Positions 26,030 to 34,481 of a stretch of 64,000 nt of DNA are shown here, one piece after another; position 1 is the first letter of the stretch, and each line of letters opens with the position of its first letter. The notes below the pieces were generated by a model. That model was given only the letters and a program-made list of their open reading frames with translations, had not been told where the DNA came from and made no database searches. This DNA is from Glycomyces paridis (GTDB taxonomy: Bacteria; Actinomycetota; Actinomycetes; Mycobacteriales; Micromonosporaceae), in contig NZ_STGX01000003.1 in the NCBI RefSeq assembly GCF_004912155.1, positions 124,001 through 188,000 on the forward strand, written 5' to 3'. The translations under genes were made by a program, and so were the position numbers.

Positions 26030-26797
26030 ATGGCCAGCTCGCCCGCCCGCGCCCTGCTGTTCGCCGCCGCCCTCCAACTCGCCCGCTTCGGCCTCATCCT
26101 CGGCGCCCTCGAAATCGCCCCCGACCTCGGCATACACGGCTGGTACCAGGGCCTGTTCGCCAACGCCGTCTGCGCCATCTTCGCCATCGCCGCCGTCACC
26201 GGCCTCCGCATGTGGCACCACACCGGGATCGCCACCCTCTGGCGCTCCAAGCGCGCCGCACTCCTTCTGCTGCCCTTCGTGTTCGAAGCCTTCATCTGGC
26301 TCGCCTACCCCGGCGGCTTCGGCCCGCAGGCCCCCGGCTACGGCCTCTGGGCCCTGACGCTCCTCCTCGTCGGCCTCAACGAGGAACTCACCTCCCGCGT
26401 CGCCGTCCTCGGCACCCTCCGCAAGGCCTTCCGCGCCGGACCAGCGGTCGCGCTCACCGGGATCATGTTCGGCCTCCAGCACCTGTCCCAGCTCGCGACC
26501 GGCTCGCCCTCCACCGAGGACCTGCTGGTCCTCCTCGCCATCACCGGCGTCTACGGCTACGCCCTGGCCGCCTTCCAGTTCCGCTTCGCCTGGCTGCTTC
26601 CGCTCGTCCTGCTCCACGCCGCCAGCGACTTCACCCAGATCCTCACCGACGCACCCGTACCCTTCGCGATGCACATCCTCATCACCCTCGGCCTCCTGGC
26701 CTTCGGCCTCGCCCTCATGCGAGGCCGCCGCGACGCGCCGACCGGAGCACCGCTCTTCGCGAAGCCGAGCACCAGGGAGCGCCCGTCGCCAACATGA
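26030..26797 (+). CDS. CPBP-family intramembrane metalloprotease
   Basis: 255 residues with about seven membrane helices. The CPBP/Abi motifs are seen: E118-E119-x3-R123 (NEELTSR), H151 in 'FGLQHLSQ' and H196 in 'LLHAASD', expected to hold a metal inside the membrane, as in Rce1-type proteases. ATG 26030 is used because GAAGGA lies 7 bases upstream; the frame opens earlier but without a start signal. A TAGACT -10-like element is at 25993-25998. The substrate is unknown. The last 25 residues are a charged cytoplasmic tail. Confidence 0.85.
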   Translation: MASSPARALLFAAALQLARFGLILGALEIAPDLGIHGWYQGLFANAVCAIFAIAAVTGLRMWHHTGIATLWRSKRAALLLLPFVFEAFIWLAYPGGFGPQAPGYGLWALTLLLVGLNEELTSRVAVLGTLRKAFRAGPAVALTGIMFGLQHLSQLATGSPSTEDLLVLLAITGVYGYALAAFQFRFAWLLPLVLLHAASDFTQILTDAPVPFAMHILITLGLLAFGLALMRGRRDAPTGAPLFAKPSTRERPSPT

Positions 26798-26832
26798 CCG
26801 CGACCCCGGGACCGCTCGCAACCTCCAACACT

Positions 26833-26860
26833 AGCTAAGTCTGGTCTAGTCTGATAAGCT
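26833..26860. promoter_or_regulatory. Operator-like repeats before the phd/PIN pair
   Basis: Two AGTCTG direct repeats (26838-26843 and 26848-26853), one helical turn apart, lie between AGCT elements at 26833-26836 and 26857-26860. The sequence is clearly more AT-rich than its surroundings. Antitoxins of this type bind such repeats to repress their own operon. A GATAAG -10-like element close to the ATG suggests a leaderless message. Confidence 0.4.
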
Positions 26861-26866
26861 CACGGC

Positions 26867-27112
26867 ATGACGTACGTCGTGAACATCCATGAGGCCAAGA
26901 CCCAGTTGTCTCGGCTGGTTGAGCGCGCCTCCCACGGTGAGCACATCGTCATCGCGAAGGCGGGCAAGCCGCTGGTGGACCTGATCCCGCATCGCGAGCG
27001 GAAGGTGACCTTCGGCTTGCTGAAGGACCAGCTCGAATACGACGACGACGTGTTCGACATCGACCCCGACATCCAGGCGATGTTTTACGGGGACGCCGAT
27101 GCTCCTGCTTGA
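26867..27112 (+). CDS. Phd/YefM-type antitoxin
   Basis: 81 residues. Typical Phd N-terminus, 'YVVNIHEAKTQLSRLVERASHGEHIVIAKAGKPLVDLIP', binds DNA as a dimer. The acidic C-terminal end (residues 55-76) should wrap the toxin active site. It overlaps the PIN toxin gene by 14 bp, so the two are translated together. Base use is less GC-biased than in flanking genes, fitting an acquired module. Confidence 0.88.
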   Translation: MTYVVNIHEAKTQLSRLVERASHGEHIVIAKAGKPLVDLIPHRERKVTFGLLKDQLEYDDDVFDIDPDIQAMFYGDADAPA

Positions 27113-27482
27113 CAGCCAGACCGCGTTGTGGGCGATGAGCGACGGACCGCGGCTCGGTCCGCTCGCGAGGCGGCGCATCGAGTCGGCCGCTTCGGTGCAC
27201 GTCTCGGTCGCCACGGTCTGGGAGCTGACCATCAAGGCGATGCTCGGCAAGTTGAAGATCCCGGCCGACTTCGCCGCCCAAGTCGAGTCCAGCGGACTCG
27301 AACTCCTCGAAATCTCGGCGGATCACGCCGAAGGGCTGCGCGATTTTCCCGAACTGGTGCGCCACGACCCGTTCGACCGCCTGATCATCTCGCAGGCGCA
27401 GCAGCACCGACTGACACTGCTGACCGCCGACGGCGTCCTGCTCGGCCTCGGCCGCGACTTCGTGGTGGATTCGACCTTGTAG
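27099..27482 (+). CDS. PIN-domain ribonuclease toxin (VapC-like)
   Basis: 127 residues, one PIN domain. Acidic residues expected to bind Mg2+ are present: D5 (LLLDSQT), E42 (VWELTIK), D90/D93 (HDPFDR) and D111 (TADG). Such toxins cleave RNA, often tRNA or rRNA, until bound by the antitoxin. The partner here is Phd-like rather than VapB-like, a common mixed pairing. The set looks complete and active. A strong hairpin follows. Confidence 0.88.
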   Translation: MLLLDSQTALWAMSDGPRLGPLARRRIESAASVHVSVATVWELTIKAMLGKLKIPADFAAQVESSGLELLEISADHAEGLRDFPELVRHDPFDRLIISQAQQHRLTLLTADGVLLGLGRDFVVDSTL

Positions 27483-27502
27483 CGACGGGCATTGCGACGC
27501 GG

Positions 27503-27533
27503 AAGGGAGGGCGCCGCATCGGCGCCCTCCCTT
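27503..27533. terminator. Bidirectional terminator after the toxin gene
   Basis: 13-bp perfect stem, AAGGGAGGGCGCC and GGCGCCCTCCCTT, with a 5-nt loop, between convergent genes. Tails are short on both strands, CGGTCGT and CCGCGTCG. Confidence 0.8.
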
Positions 27534-27545
27534 CGGTCGTTCGGG

Positions 27546-28163
27546 TCAGGCGGGTTTGAAGGTGAGCTCGGTGGCCCAGCCGCCTTGGATCTGGTCCTGG
27601 ACCTTCATGTGGAGCAGTTGGAAGGCTTCGAGGACGCGGGCGTGCTTGAGGCCGCCGACGTCGATCGGGCGCAGGTCGGCGTCGAGGCAGAGGCCGGTGA
27701 CGGTCTTCTTGGCGTCGGGGTCGTCGCCGGCGATGAAGACGTCGAGCGGCGTCGAGTTCGCCAGGCGCGAGGCGAAGGTGGTGTTGAAGGCCTTGACGAC
27801 GCGCGTGCCGGGGGCGGCCGCGGCGATCTCCTCGGCCGCGGACTTCCCTTCGGGCGTGACGAGGCCGTCGAAGGTGGTGAAGTCGACCGGGTTGCAGATG
27901 TCGATCACGGTCTTGCCGGCGAGTTCGGAGGCCCACATCTCGGCGAGCTGCTTGCTCGCCTCGTACGGGGTCGCGAACACGATGACCTCGGCGCCGGCGG
28001 TGCCGTCGAGGATCTCGCCCGAGGCGCTGTCGCCGAGTTCGGCGGCGAGGTCGGCCGCCTTGTCGGGCTCGCGGTCGGCGATGCGGACGCGGTGGCCGCC
28101 GCGCACGAGGCGCAGGCCGATGCCGCGGGCCATGTTGCCCGAGCCCACGATCAGGATCTCCAT
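27546..28163 (-). CDS. NADPH-dependent F420 reductase-like oxidoreductase
   Basis: 205 residues with an N-terminal Rossmann fold, IVGSGNMARGIGLRLVRGGH. The NADP phosphate-binding end has 'RIADREPDKA'. Later blocks, 'IDICNPVDF' and 'VVKAFNTTFASRL', are typical of F420:NADP reductase-like proteins that move hydride between F420H2 and NADP, although many relatives act on other substrates. The ATG follows AAGGAGGAGAACAC, a very good ribosome-binding site. It lies 47 bp downstream of the MFS exporter on the same strand, so the two may form an operon. Confidence 0.82.
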   Translation of the reverse strand: MEILIVGSGNMARGIGLRLVRGGHRVRIADREPDKAADLAAELGDSASGEILDGTAGAEVIVFATPYEASKQLAEMWASELAGKTVIDICNPVDFTTFDGLVTPEGKSAAEEIAAAAPGTRVVKAFNTTFASRLANSTPLDVFIAGDDPDAKKTVTGLCLDADLRPIDVGGLKHARVLEAFQLLHMKVQDQIQGGWATELTFKPA

Positions 28164-28210
28164 GTGTTCTCCTCCTTGTTCGTCCTGTGTCGACAGGTCT
28201 GGCGGGGCGT

Positions 28211-29809
28211 TCAGGGCGAGGTCTCGGCCTTGATCTCGGCGGCCTTGGCGTCGGGGTCGTCCTCGAGGGAGGCCTGGGTGCTGCGCAGCGTCAGGTTCGG
28301 CATGAACAGGGTGAGGACCACGGTGACGGCGGCGATGCACGCGGCCACGAGGAAGACGCGGTCGAGCCCGTCGGTGAAGGCCTGCTGGACGACCTCTCTG
28401 ACCGGGTCGGGCAGGTGGGCGACGACGGTGGGGGACTCCATGACCGCCGAGAGGTCCGAGGCGCCGAACGCGGCCGCCTCCTCGGGGGTCAGCTGCGCGA
28501 CCGCCCCGGGGAGGTTCGCGCCGAGCTCGTCGTCGAGGCGCGCGGTCATGACCGCGCCGAGCACGGCGGTGCCGACCGCGCCGCCGAGCGAGCGGGCGAA
28601 GTTGTTGGTGCTGGTGCCCGCGCCGAGGTCCTCGAGCTTGACGATGTTCTGCATCGCCAGCACGAGCGGCTGCATGAACATGCCCATGCCGATGCCCAGG
28701 ACCAGCAGGTAGGCGCTGGAGAGCCACAGCGGCGTCTCGACGTGCAGGTTGGTGAACAGCCACAGGCCCGAGGTGATGACGATCGACCCGGCGACCAGGA
28801 ACCACTTATAGCGCCCGAGCCGGGAGATCACGAAGCCCGAGGAGACCGAGGTGAGCACCATGCCGCACATCATCGGCAGCATGAGCAGGCCCGACTCGGT
28901 GGGGGAGTAGCCGCGGACCATCTGGAAGAACAGCGGGATGTACACGATGCCCGAGAACATGCCGACGCCGAAGATGAGCGCGATGACGCTGGCGAGCGCG
29001 AAGGTGCCCTGCTTGAACATGCGCAGGGGCAGGATGGGCTCTTTCGCGCGGGTCTCGGTGAGGACGAACGCGGCGGTGAGCACGCCCGCGGCGGTGAACA
29101 GGCCGACGATCTGCGGCGAGCTCCACGCGTAGTCGTTGCCGCCCCAGGTGACGGCCAGGAGGAGGCTCACGACGGCGGGCACGAGGCAGGCGGCGCCGAG
29201 CCAGTCGATGCGGTGGGGCCGGGTGGGGAAGTGGTGGCGGCGCAGGATCTGGTTCACCGCGATCATCGCGGCGAAGCCGAGCGGCAGGTTGATGTAGAAG
29301 ATCCACCGCCAGTCGACCTCGGCGAGCCAGCCGCCGAGGACGGGCCCGGCGACCGAGGAGATCCCGAAGACCGCGCCGAAGAAGCCCTGGTAGCGGCCCC
29401 TGTCGCGGGGCGAGACGACGTCGGAGACGACGGTGAAGGCGAGCGTGATGAGGCCGCCGCCGCCCAGGCCTTGGAGCCCTCGGAAGATCACCAGCTGGAG
29501 CATGTTCTGCGCCAGGCCAGCGAGCGCGGAGGCGACGAGGAAGATGACGATGGCGGTGAGGATGACCGGGCGCCTGCCGTAGAGGTCGCTGAGCTTGCCG
29601 TACAGCGGGACGGAGGCGGTGGTCGCGATGAGGTAGGCGGTGACGACCCACGTGTAGTCGTCCATGCCGTCGAGGTCGCCGACGATGGTGGGCAGCGCGG
29701 TGCCGACGATGGTCTGGTCGAGCGAGGCGAGGAGCATGGTGAGCATGAGGGCGCCGAAGAGCGTGTACAGCTCTCTTCGGCTCATGCCCGCCGCGCCCGG
29801 TGCGCTCAT
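28211..29809 (-). CDS. MFS exporter, DHA2 (EmrB/QacA) family
   Basis: 532 residues with 14 predicted membrane helices, a proton-driven drug or metabolite exporter. Motif C of antiporters is seen near 'GISSVAGPVLGGWLAEVDWRWIFYINLP', and the cytoplasmic loop 2-3 motif as GKLSDLYGRRP. The conserved Asp of helix 1 is in 'LASLDQTIVGTALPTI'. ATG 29809 has no clear ribosome-binding site; ATG 29785 (MSRREL) is an alternative. No adjacent regulator gene of the TetR type is seen. The substrate cannot be predicted. Confidence 0.9.
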   Translation of the reverse strand: MSAPGAAGMSRRELYTLFGALMLTMLLASLDQTIVGTALPTIVGDLDGMDDYTWVVTAYLIATTASVPLYGKLSDLYGRRPVILTAIVIFLVASALAGLAQNMLQLVIFRGLQGLGGGGLITLAFTVVSDVVSPRDRGRYQGFFGAVFGISSVAGPVLGGWLAEVDWRWIFYINLPLGFAAMIAVNQILRRHHFPTRPHRIDWLGAACLVPAVVSLLLAVTWGGNDYAWSSPQIVGLFTAAGVLTAAFVLTETRAKEPILPLRMFKQGTFALASVIALIFGVGMFSGIVYIPLFFQMVRGYSPTESGLLMLPMMCGMVLTSVSSGFVISRLGRYKWFLVAGSIVITSGLWLFTNLHVETPLWLSSAYLLVLGIGMGMFMQPLVLAMQNIVKLEDLGAGTSTNNFARSLGGAVGTAVLGAVMTARLDDELGANLPGAVAQLTPEEAAAFGASDLSAVMESPTVVAHLPDPVREVVQQAFTDGLDRVFLVAACIAAVTVVLTLFMPNLTLRSTQASLEDDPDAKAAEIKAETSP

Positions 29810-29823
29810 AGGTGCGAGCGTAT

Positions 29824-29847
29824 GGCCCGCCTCGGCGGAGGCGGGCC
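29824..29847 (-). terminator. Hairpin between the GH42 and MFS genes
   Basis: 10-bp perfect stem, GGCCCGCCTC and GAGGCGGGCC, with GGCG loop, just after the GH42 stop on the minus strand. It probably ends the GH42 transcript ahead of the MFS gene. Confidence 0.6.
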
Positions 29848-29855
29848 GAAACGGC

Positions 29856-31760
29856 TCATCTCTCGTCGACGGCCCAGGACCCGGCGGGGACGATGACGTT
29901 GCCGACCTGCGTCTCCTGCTCGGTGTGGTTGAGGATGAACCGCCACCGGCCGCGGTCGACGACGTCGACGCCGCGCCCGCCGGGGCCGGTGAGCTTGAGT
30001 TCCTCGAAGAGGCGGTCCCAGGCCTCGTCCACGAGCTTGCACGAGACGTACCAGGCCTCGCCCTGGCCGACGGGGTTGACGGTGACGGCGGGCTGGTTCT
30101 CGATGACGTTGCCGGTGGCGTACTGGGTGACGCACTGGGCGCCGCGCAGTTCGACCAGTTCGCAGAACCGCTCGGCGGCGCCGAAGTTCCACAGGGCGCG
30201 GAGTTCTCCCGCGGGCTGGGGGAGGTGCTCGGTGACGCGGACGCCGAAGAGGTCGGTGAGGCCGCCGAGGTACCCGTCGAGCCAGACCTGGCAGTGCTCG
30301 TCCACGGCGCCGGTGAGGTAGGAGGCGACCAGGCGCCCGCCGCCGGCGGTGAACCAGCGGAGGTTCTCGGCGGCGGCCTTGCTGAGCACGTACGTGGTGG
30401 GCGCGATGACGGTGGTGTACTTCGACAGGTCGCCCTCGGGGGCGACGAAGTCGGCGACGACGCCCCGGTCGCGCAGGACCCGGTGGATCTGGGCGACGTT
30501 CTCCAGGTAGTCGACGGGTGCGGGCAGGTGCGGTCCCGAAGTGGCCCACCAGGACTCGGGGCTCCACAGGATCGCGACGGTCGACTCCACGGGGGACTCG
30601 ACGGTGTGGGCGATGCCCGGCAGCGTGTTGCCGAACTCGGCGACCTCGCGGAACATGCGGGTGTGCCTGCCCGCGTGGGGGAGGAGCGCGGAGTGCCACT
30701 GCTCGGCGCCGCCGCGCCCGGCGCGCCACTGGAAGAACATGGCGCCCTTGGAGCCGCGGCTGATGTGGATCATCGAGTGGCGGGCCATGCGGCCGGGCGC
30801 CTTGGCGATCGCACCGTCCTTGGAGTGGATCGTTGCGGCGGCCTGCTCCATGAGGAGCCAGTCGCCGCCGCCGGCCCAGGAGCGCGAGAGGTCGGCGTGG
30901 AGTGCGCTCTGCTGCTCGGCGCGCTCGTCGGGCGCCGAGGGGTAGGAGTCGAAGGCGACGAGGTCCACTTCGCCCGCCCACTGCCAGTGGTCGACCGGGA
31001 CCCATTGGCCGAACACGAAGTTCGTGGTGATCGGGATCTCGGCGTTGGCCGCGCGGAGCACGTCGCGCTGGGCGCGGTAGTGGTCGAGCATCGCGTCGGA
31101 GGTGAAGCGCTTGTAGTCGAGCTCGTGCGCGGGGTTGTGGAGGTACTGGGTGGCCCGCGGCGCGAGGACCTGGTCCCACTCGCTGTAGTGCTGGCTCCAG
31201 AACGCGCCCCACCAGGCCTCGTTGAGCGCTTCGAGGGTCTCGTACCGCTCCTGGAGCCAGACGCGGAAGGCCCGCTCGGCGTGCTCGGAGTAGGTGGCCG
31301 AGCCGTACTCGTTGTGGACGTGCCACATGGCGAGGGCCGGGTGCCCGGCGTAGCGCTCGGCGAGCTTCGCCGCGATCCGCAGCGAGGCCTCCCGGTAGGC
31401 GGGCGCGCAGACGTCGTAGGTGTCGCGCGAGCCGTGGACCTGCCGGACCCCGTCGGGGCGGGTGTTGAGCGCGTCGGGGTGGGCGAGGGTGAACCACGGC
31501 GGCGGGGAGGCGGTGGGGGTCGCCAGGTCGACGCCGATCCCTCCGGCGTGGAGCTTGTCGAGGACCCGGTCGAGCCACCCGAAGTCGTACTCGCCTTCGC
31601 GCGGTTCGAGCCTCGCCCAGGCGAACACGCCGACGGTGACGAGGTTGACCCCGGCCTCGCGCATGAGGAGGACGTCGTCGCCCCAGACGTCCTCGGGCCA
31701 CTGCTCGGGGTTGTAGTCGCCGCCGTAGCTCAGGCCGTCGACGCCTTTGGGCCAGTCCAT
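29856..31760 (-). CDS. Beta-galactosidase, GH42
   Basis: 634 residues, no signal peptide, so intracellular hydrolysis of galactosides or galacto-oligosaccharides imported by a transporter not seen here. The acid/base Glu is in 'MWHVHNEYGSATYS' and the nucleophile Glu in 'WLLMEQAAA'. The N-terminal 'LSYGGDYNPEQWPEDVWGDDVLLMREAGVN' is the usual family start. The middle trimer-type domain and a short C-terminal beta domain follow. GAGGAG lies 5 bases before the ATG. A palindromic operator 52 bp upstream suggests substrate-induced control by a regulator encoded elsewhere. Confidence 0.92.
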   Translation of the reverse strand: MDWPKGVDGLSYGGDYNPEQWPEDVWGDDVLLMREAGVNLVTVGVFAWARLEPREGEYDFGWLDRVLDKLHAGGIGVDLATPTASPPPWFTLAHPDALNTRPDGVRQVHGSRDTYDVCAPAYREASLRIAAKLAERYAGHPALAMWHVHNEYGSATYSEHAERAFRVWLQERYETLEALNEAWWGAFWSQHYSEWDQVLAPRATQYLHNPAHELDYKRFTSDAMLDHYRAQRDVLRAANAEIPITTNFVFGQWVPVDHWQWAGEVDLVAFDSYPSAPDERAEQQSALHADLSRSWAGGGDWLLMEQAAATIHSKDGAIAKAPGRMARHSMIHISRGSKGAMFFQWRAGRGGAEQWHSALLPHAGRHTRMFREVAEFGNTLPGIAHTVESPVESTVAILWSPESWWATSGPHLPAPVDYLENVAQIHRVLRDRGVVADFVAPEGDLSKYTTVIAPTTYVLSKAAAENLRWFTAGGGRLVASYLTGAVDEHCQVWLDGYLGGLTDLFGVRVTEHLPQPAGELRALWNFGAAERFCELVELRGAQCVTQYATGNVIENQPAVTVNPVGQGEAWYVSCKLVDEAWDRLFEELKLTGPGGRGVDVVDRGRWRFILNHTEQETQVGNVIVPAGSWAVDER

Positions 31761-31811
31761 GGGGTCTCCTCACACAGGGGCGGGCGTGCGGCGCGGGGTG
31801 CGCCGCCAGAA

Positions 31812-31838
31812 CAGTTAGTTGCCTGACAAAACTAACTG
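31812..31838. promoter_or_regulatory. Palindromic operator upstream of the GH42 gene
   Basis: Perfect 9-bp inverted repeat, CAGTTAGTT and AACTAACTG, with a 9-nt centre holding TTGTCA on the minus strand. Its size and TTAGTT/AACTAA arms fit a sugar-responsive ROK or MarR-like repressor. It lies in the 154-bp gap between gatD and the GH42 gene, which holds no other recognised feature. Confidence 0.6.
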
Positions 31839-31914
31839 GTGGGGGTACGCTCCGCCCAGCCTAGTGCGAGAAATATGAGGTTCGTTCCTCCGGGCCGCCG
31901 ACCACGGCGCCCGA

Positions 31915-32637
31915 CTACTGCGCCCCCGACAGCGCCCCGAACCGCTCCTGCCGCAGCTTCTCCGGCCACGTGTCGTCCAGCGGCCGCAACTGCGAGGGGT
32001 CGACGCCCATCGCCCAGCCCAGCAGCAGGTCCGCTAGCTTCGGGTTGCGCGCCAGGCCCGGACCGTGCATGTACGTGCCGATCACGTGCCCCGCCCACGC
32101 GCCCTCGGTCGCGCCGTCGTTGCCCACCCCCGCGGTCACCCGCGCGAGCGGCTGCACCGCCTCGCCCAGGTGCGTGCGCCCCCCGTGGTTCTCGAAGCCC
32201 GTGATCGGACCGATCCCCAGCTGCGGCGCCGTCTCGCCCGCGACCTCGCCGACCGCCCGCGACGGGCCCCGGTCCGAACGCAGGTCCAGGATGTTCAGCC
32301 CCTCGTAGGCCCGCCCGTTCGCGTAGAACGAGGAGCCCAGCAGCTGGTAGCCCGCGCAGATCGCCAGGATCGGCTTCCCCGCCTCGGCCGCCCGGTTCAG
32401 CGCACCGTCCTGGAGCAGCCGGTCGGCCGCGACCGCCTGCGGGCCGTCCTCGCCACCGCCGATGAGGTAGATGTCCGCGGTGGTCGGGACGCGCTGGTCG
32501 CTGCGGACCTGCATCGGCTCCACGTCGATCCCCCGGGCGCGGGCCCGGTGGGCCAGCACCAGCAGGTTCCCCCGGTCGCCGTACGTCGACAAGAGGTCGG
32601 GGTAGAGCCAGACGATGCGCAGGGTGCTCAGTGCCAC
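31915..32637 (-). CDS. gatD: Lipid II glutamine amidotransferase subunit GatD
   Basis: 240 residues, class I glutamine amidotransferase domain of the CobB/CobQ type. It frees ammonia from glutamine for MurT, which amidates D-Glu in lipid II to D-isoglutamine. The nucleophile C94 is in AICAGYQLLG and the catalytic His H191 in TYMHGPGL. The N-terminal 'LLSTYGDRGNLLVL' is family-typical. The start is GTG 32637 with a weak ribosome-binding site, 34 bp after murT in the same direction. Confidence 0.93.
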   Translation of the reverse strand: MALSTLRIVWLYPDLLSTYGDRGNLLVLAHRARARGIDVEPMQVRSDQRVPTTADIYLIGGGEDGPQAVAADRLLQDGALNRAAEAGKPILAICAGYQLLGSSFYANGRAYEGLNILDLRSDRGPSRAVGEVAGETAPQLGIGPITGFENHGGRTHLGEAVQPLARVTAGVGNDGATEGAWAGHVIGTYMHGPGLARNPKLADLLLGWAMGVDPSQLRPLDDTWPEKLRQERFGALSGAQ

Positions 32638-32671
32638 GGTTGAACGCTCGCTCTCTCAGTTGACATGGTTC

Positions 32672-33916
32672 TCAGTTCACCCTGTTGAATTCGGCGCGGA
32701 TGTCCTGGAACGCCGTGTAGTTCGCCACGACCTCCACCGGCCCCGGCGGCACCGCCGCGATCGCCGCCCGGACGTCGTCCACCACCAGGAAGTCGACCCC
32801 GTCGACCTCCAGCCGCACCGCCAGGTCCGTGCGGCGGTCGCCCGTGACGACCACCTTCCTGCCCGACAGCGAGGTGAAGTCCACGTCGTAGATCCACGAG
32901 GTGTCGAAGCCGTCCACCTCGCGCGCGTTCAGCGACAGGACCACCGGCGGACCCTGCTCGATCATGTCGAACGACTCCAGCCAGCCCGCCGGGTTCTTCG
33001 CCAGCAGCAGCCGCAGGTGCCGCCCGTCCCGCTCGACCTTCGCGTACCGGCCCGCCACCGAGGCCACCTCCGACAGCCGCGGCGCCGCCTGCGCCGGGTC
33101 CACCCCGAACAGGCTCGCGATCGCCAGCGCCGTCGCCGCGTTCGCCCGGTTCACCCGGCCCGGCAACTGGAGGTTGAGGTCGTACCGGCGCCCGTCGGGC
33201 CCCACGACCGCCGAACCCGCCTGCGCCACCGACCACTGCGGGCTGGGGCGGTTGAGGCCGCAGTTCGTGCACCGCCAGAACTCGCCGAACCGGTCGAGGT
33301 GCGAGCCGCAGTTCGGGCAGATCGCCGAGTCCGCGGTCCAGCTCTGGCCCGCCGCCACCCACACCACGCGCTGGCACACCGAGGCGGCCCACACGATGAG
33401 CGGGTCGTCGGCGTTCGCCACGATCGTGGTCTGGCCCGCCGAGGACTGGAGGGTCTGGCGCCACTTCGCGGCGAGCGCGGTGACCTCCATGGCCCGGTCG
33501 AGCTGGTCGCGCGAGAGGTTGAGGAGCGCCACGACCTTCGGGCTCGCCGCGTCCAAGAGTTGGCCCAGGTAGTGCTCGTCGCATTCGAGCGCCGCGTACT
33601 CGGCCTTCGGGGCCTTCGCGAGCGCCGTGGTGTGCCCGGTGGGCATGTTCGCGCCGAAGGAGTTCGTGGCCACCTTCCCGATCGCCTCCAGGGCGGCGGT
33701 GGTGAAGCGCGTGGTCGTGGTCTTGCCGTTGGTGCCCGAGATGAGCACGACGTGGCGCCCGTCCGCCAGCAGCTCCAGAAGCCGCGGTTCGACGATGAGC
33801 CCGACGCGGCCGCCGATCACCGACCCGTCCCCCCGGCCCGTCGCCCGCGAGAGCGCCGCGGCGGTCCTGAGGAGCGCGGTGGCGAATTTCGCGCGTGGGG
33901 TCAGATTCGCGCTCAT
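32672..33916 (-). CDS. murT: Lipid II isoglutaminyl synthase subunit MurT
   Basis: 414 residues, Mur-ligase fold. Uses ATP to activate the D-Glu carboxylate of lipid II, which GatD-derived ammonia then amidates. The P-loop is GTNGKTTTT (residues 61-69). A zinc-ribbon insert with C200, C203, C216 and C219 is a MurT hallmark. The C-terminal DUF1727 domain, which docks GatD, begins around residue 310. ATG 33916 is preceded by GAGAG. The frame stays open upstream but the sequence there is not family-like. The gene diverges from mraZ. Confidence 0.93.
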   Translation of the reverse strand: MSANLTPRAKFATALLRTAAALSRATGRGDGSVIGGRVGLIVEPRLLELLADGRHVVLISGTNGKTTTTRFTTAALEAIGKVATNSFGANMPTGHTTALAKAPKAEYAALECDEHYLGQLLDAASPKVVALLNLSRDQLDRAMEVTALAAKWRQTLQSSAGQTTIVANADDPLIVWAASVCQRVVWVAAGQSWTADSAICPNCGSHLDRFGEFWRCTNCGLNRPSPQWSVAQAGSAVVGPDGRRYDLNLQLPGRVNRANAATALAIASLFGVDPAQAAPRLSEVASVAGRYAKVERDGRHLRLLLAKNPAGWLESFDMIEQGPPVVLSLNAREVDGFDTSWIYDVDFTSLSGRKVVVTGDRRTDLAVRLEVDGVDFLVVDDVRAAIAAVPPGPVEVVANYTAFQDIRAEFNRVN

Positions 33917-34379
33917 GCGGGCTCTCGCTTTCGGCTGGTTCGCACTCGACGACGGCGGTTCTCGAACGACTATGCACAAGAGTTTGTCACATGGCCCTCG
34001 GAACGCGTGACGAGTGGCGAGTGAGCGTGAGACCGCCCGCCCCGCCCCCACGCGTGCGCGCTCCCAGGCAGTGACGGACGCGAATGTCCTACCGCCGTTG
34101 CGCTTCCCCCGACCGCGCCGTTCCGAGCGTTCCCACCACATCGCTCCACAGTGACCGGCCGCGCGCGCACCGTGCCCGACTCCGGTCGCGCTCCGTGCGC
34201 GGACGACCCCGCCGCGGTCGTTCCGCAAGGGCCCCATGCCACCCGAAGGGGTGAACAATGAATGAAACTCGCTTGTGAGGGCCACTGTTGCGCACACGTC
34301 ACTCCACTCCCCTCCACCGATCATGACCAGCCGATTCGCCACGCCCACCACGGATGTCGCGCGGAAACAACCCCCAAGG
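33917..34379. other. Intergenic region between murT and mraZ, no gene seen
   Basis: About 460 bp without a believable coding sequence. It must hold the murT promoter and the upstream part of the mraZ promoter. A six-codon ATG-to-TGA run at 34258-34278, after GAAGGGGTG, is the only ribosome-site-like element and is probably chance. No tRNA, riboswitch or strong hairpin was recognised. Confidence 0.5.
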
Positions 34380-34414
34380 GTGGGGAGGAGTGGAGTAAGG
34401 TGGGGCGCAATGGC
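34380..34414 (+). promoter_or_regulatory. MraZ-binding repeats (MraZ box)
   Basis: GTGGG, GTGGA, GTGGG and ATGGC begin at 34380, 34390, 34400 and 34410, an exact 10-bp period. In E. coli MraZ binds GTGGG direct repeats with the same spacing ahead of its own operon. They lie 68-102 bp before the mraZ ATG. A TAAGGT -10-like element falls inside the array. Confidence 0.65.
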
Positions 34415-34481
34415 GGGACTGGTGGTCCGCCGGCGCGGTCGGGGAGGCCGCGCAGCCTGAGAGTCACGGGGGGTGGCGCCG

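Noticed and set aside
32628-32666. 12-codon minus-strand frame (MSTERASVQPWH) overlapping the gatD start
   Set aside because: Out of frame with gatD and lacking homology or conservation evidence. The gatD GTG gives the family N-terminus. Possible leader peptide, but unsupported.
34258-34278. Six-codon ATG frame after GAAGGGGTG in the mraZ upstream region
   Set aside because: Too short to judge and upstream of the MraZ repeats, so probably not even transcribed with mraZ.
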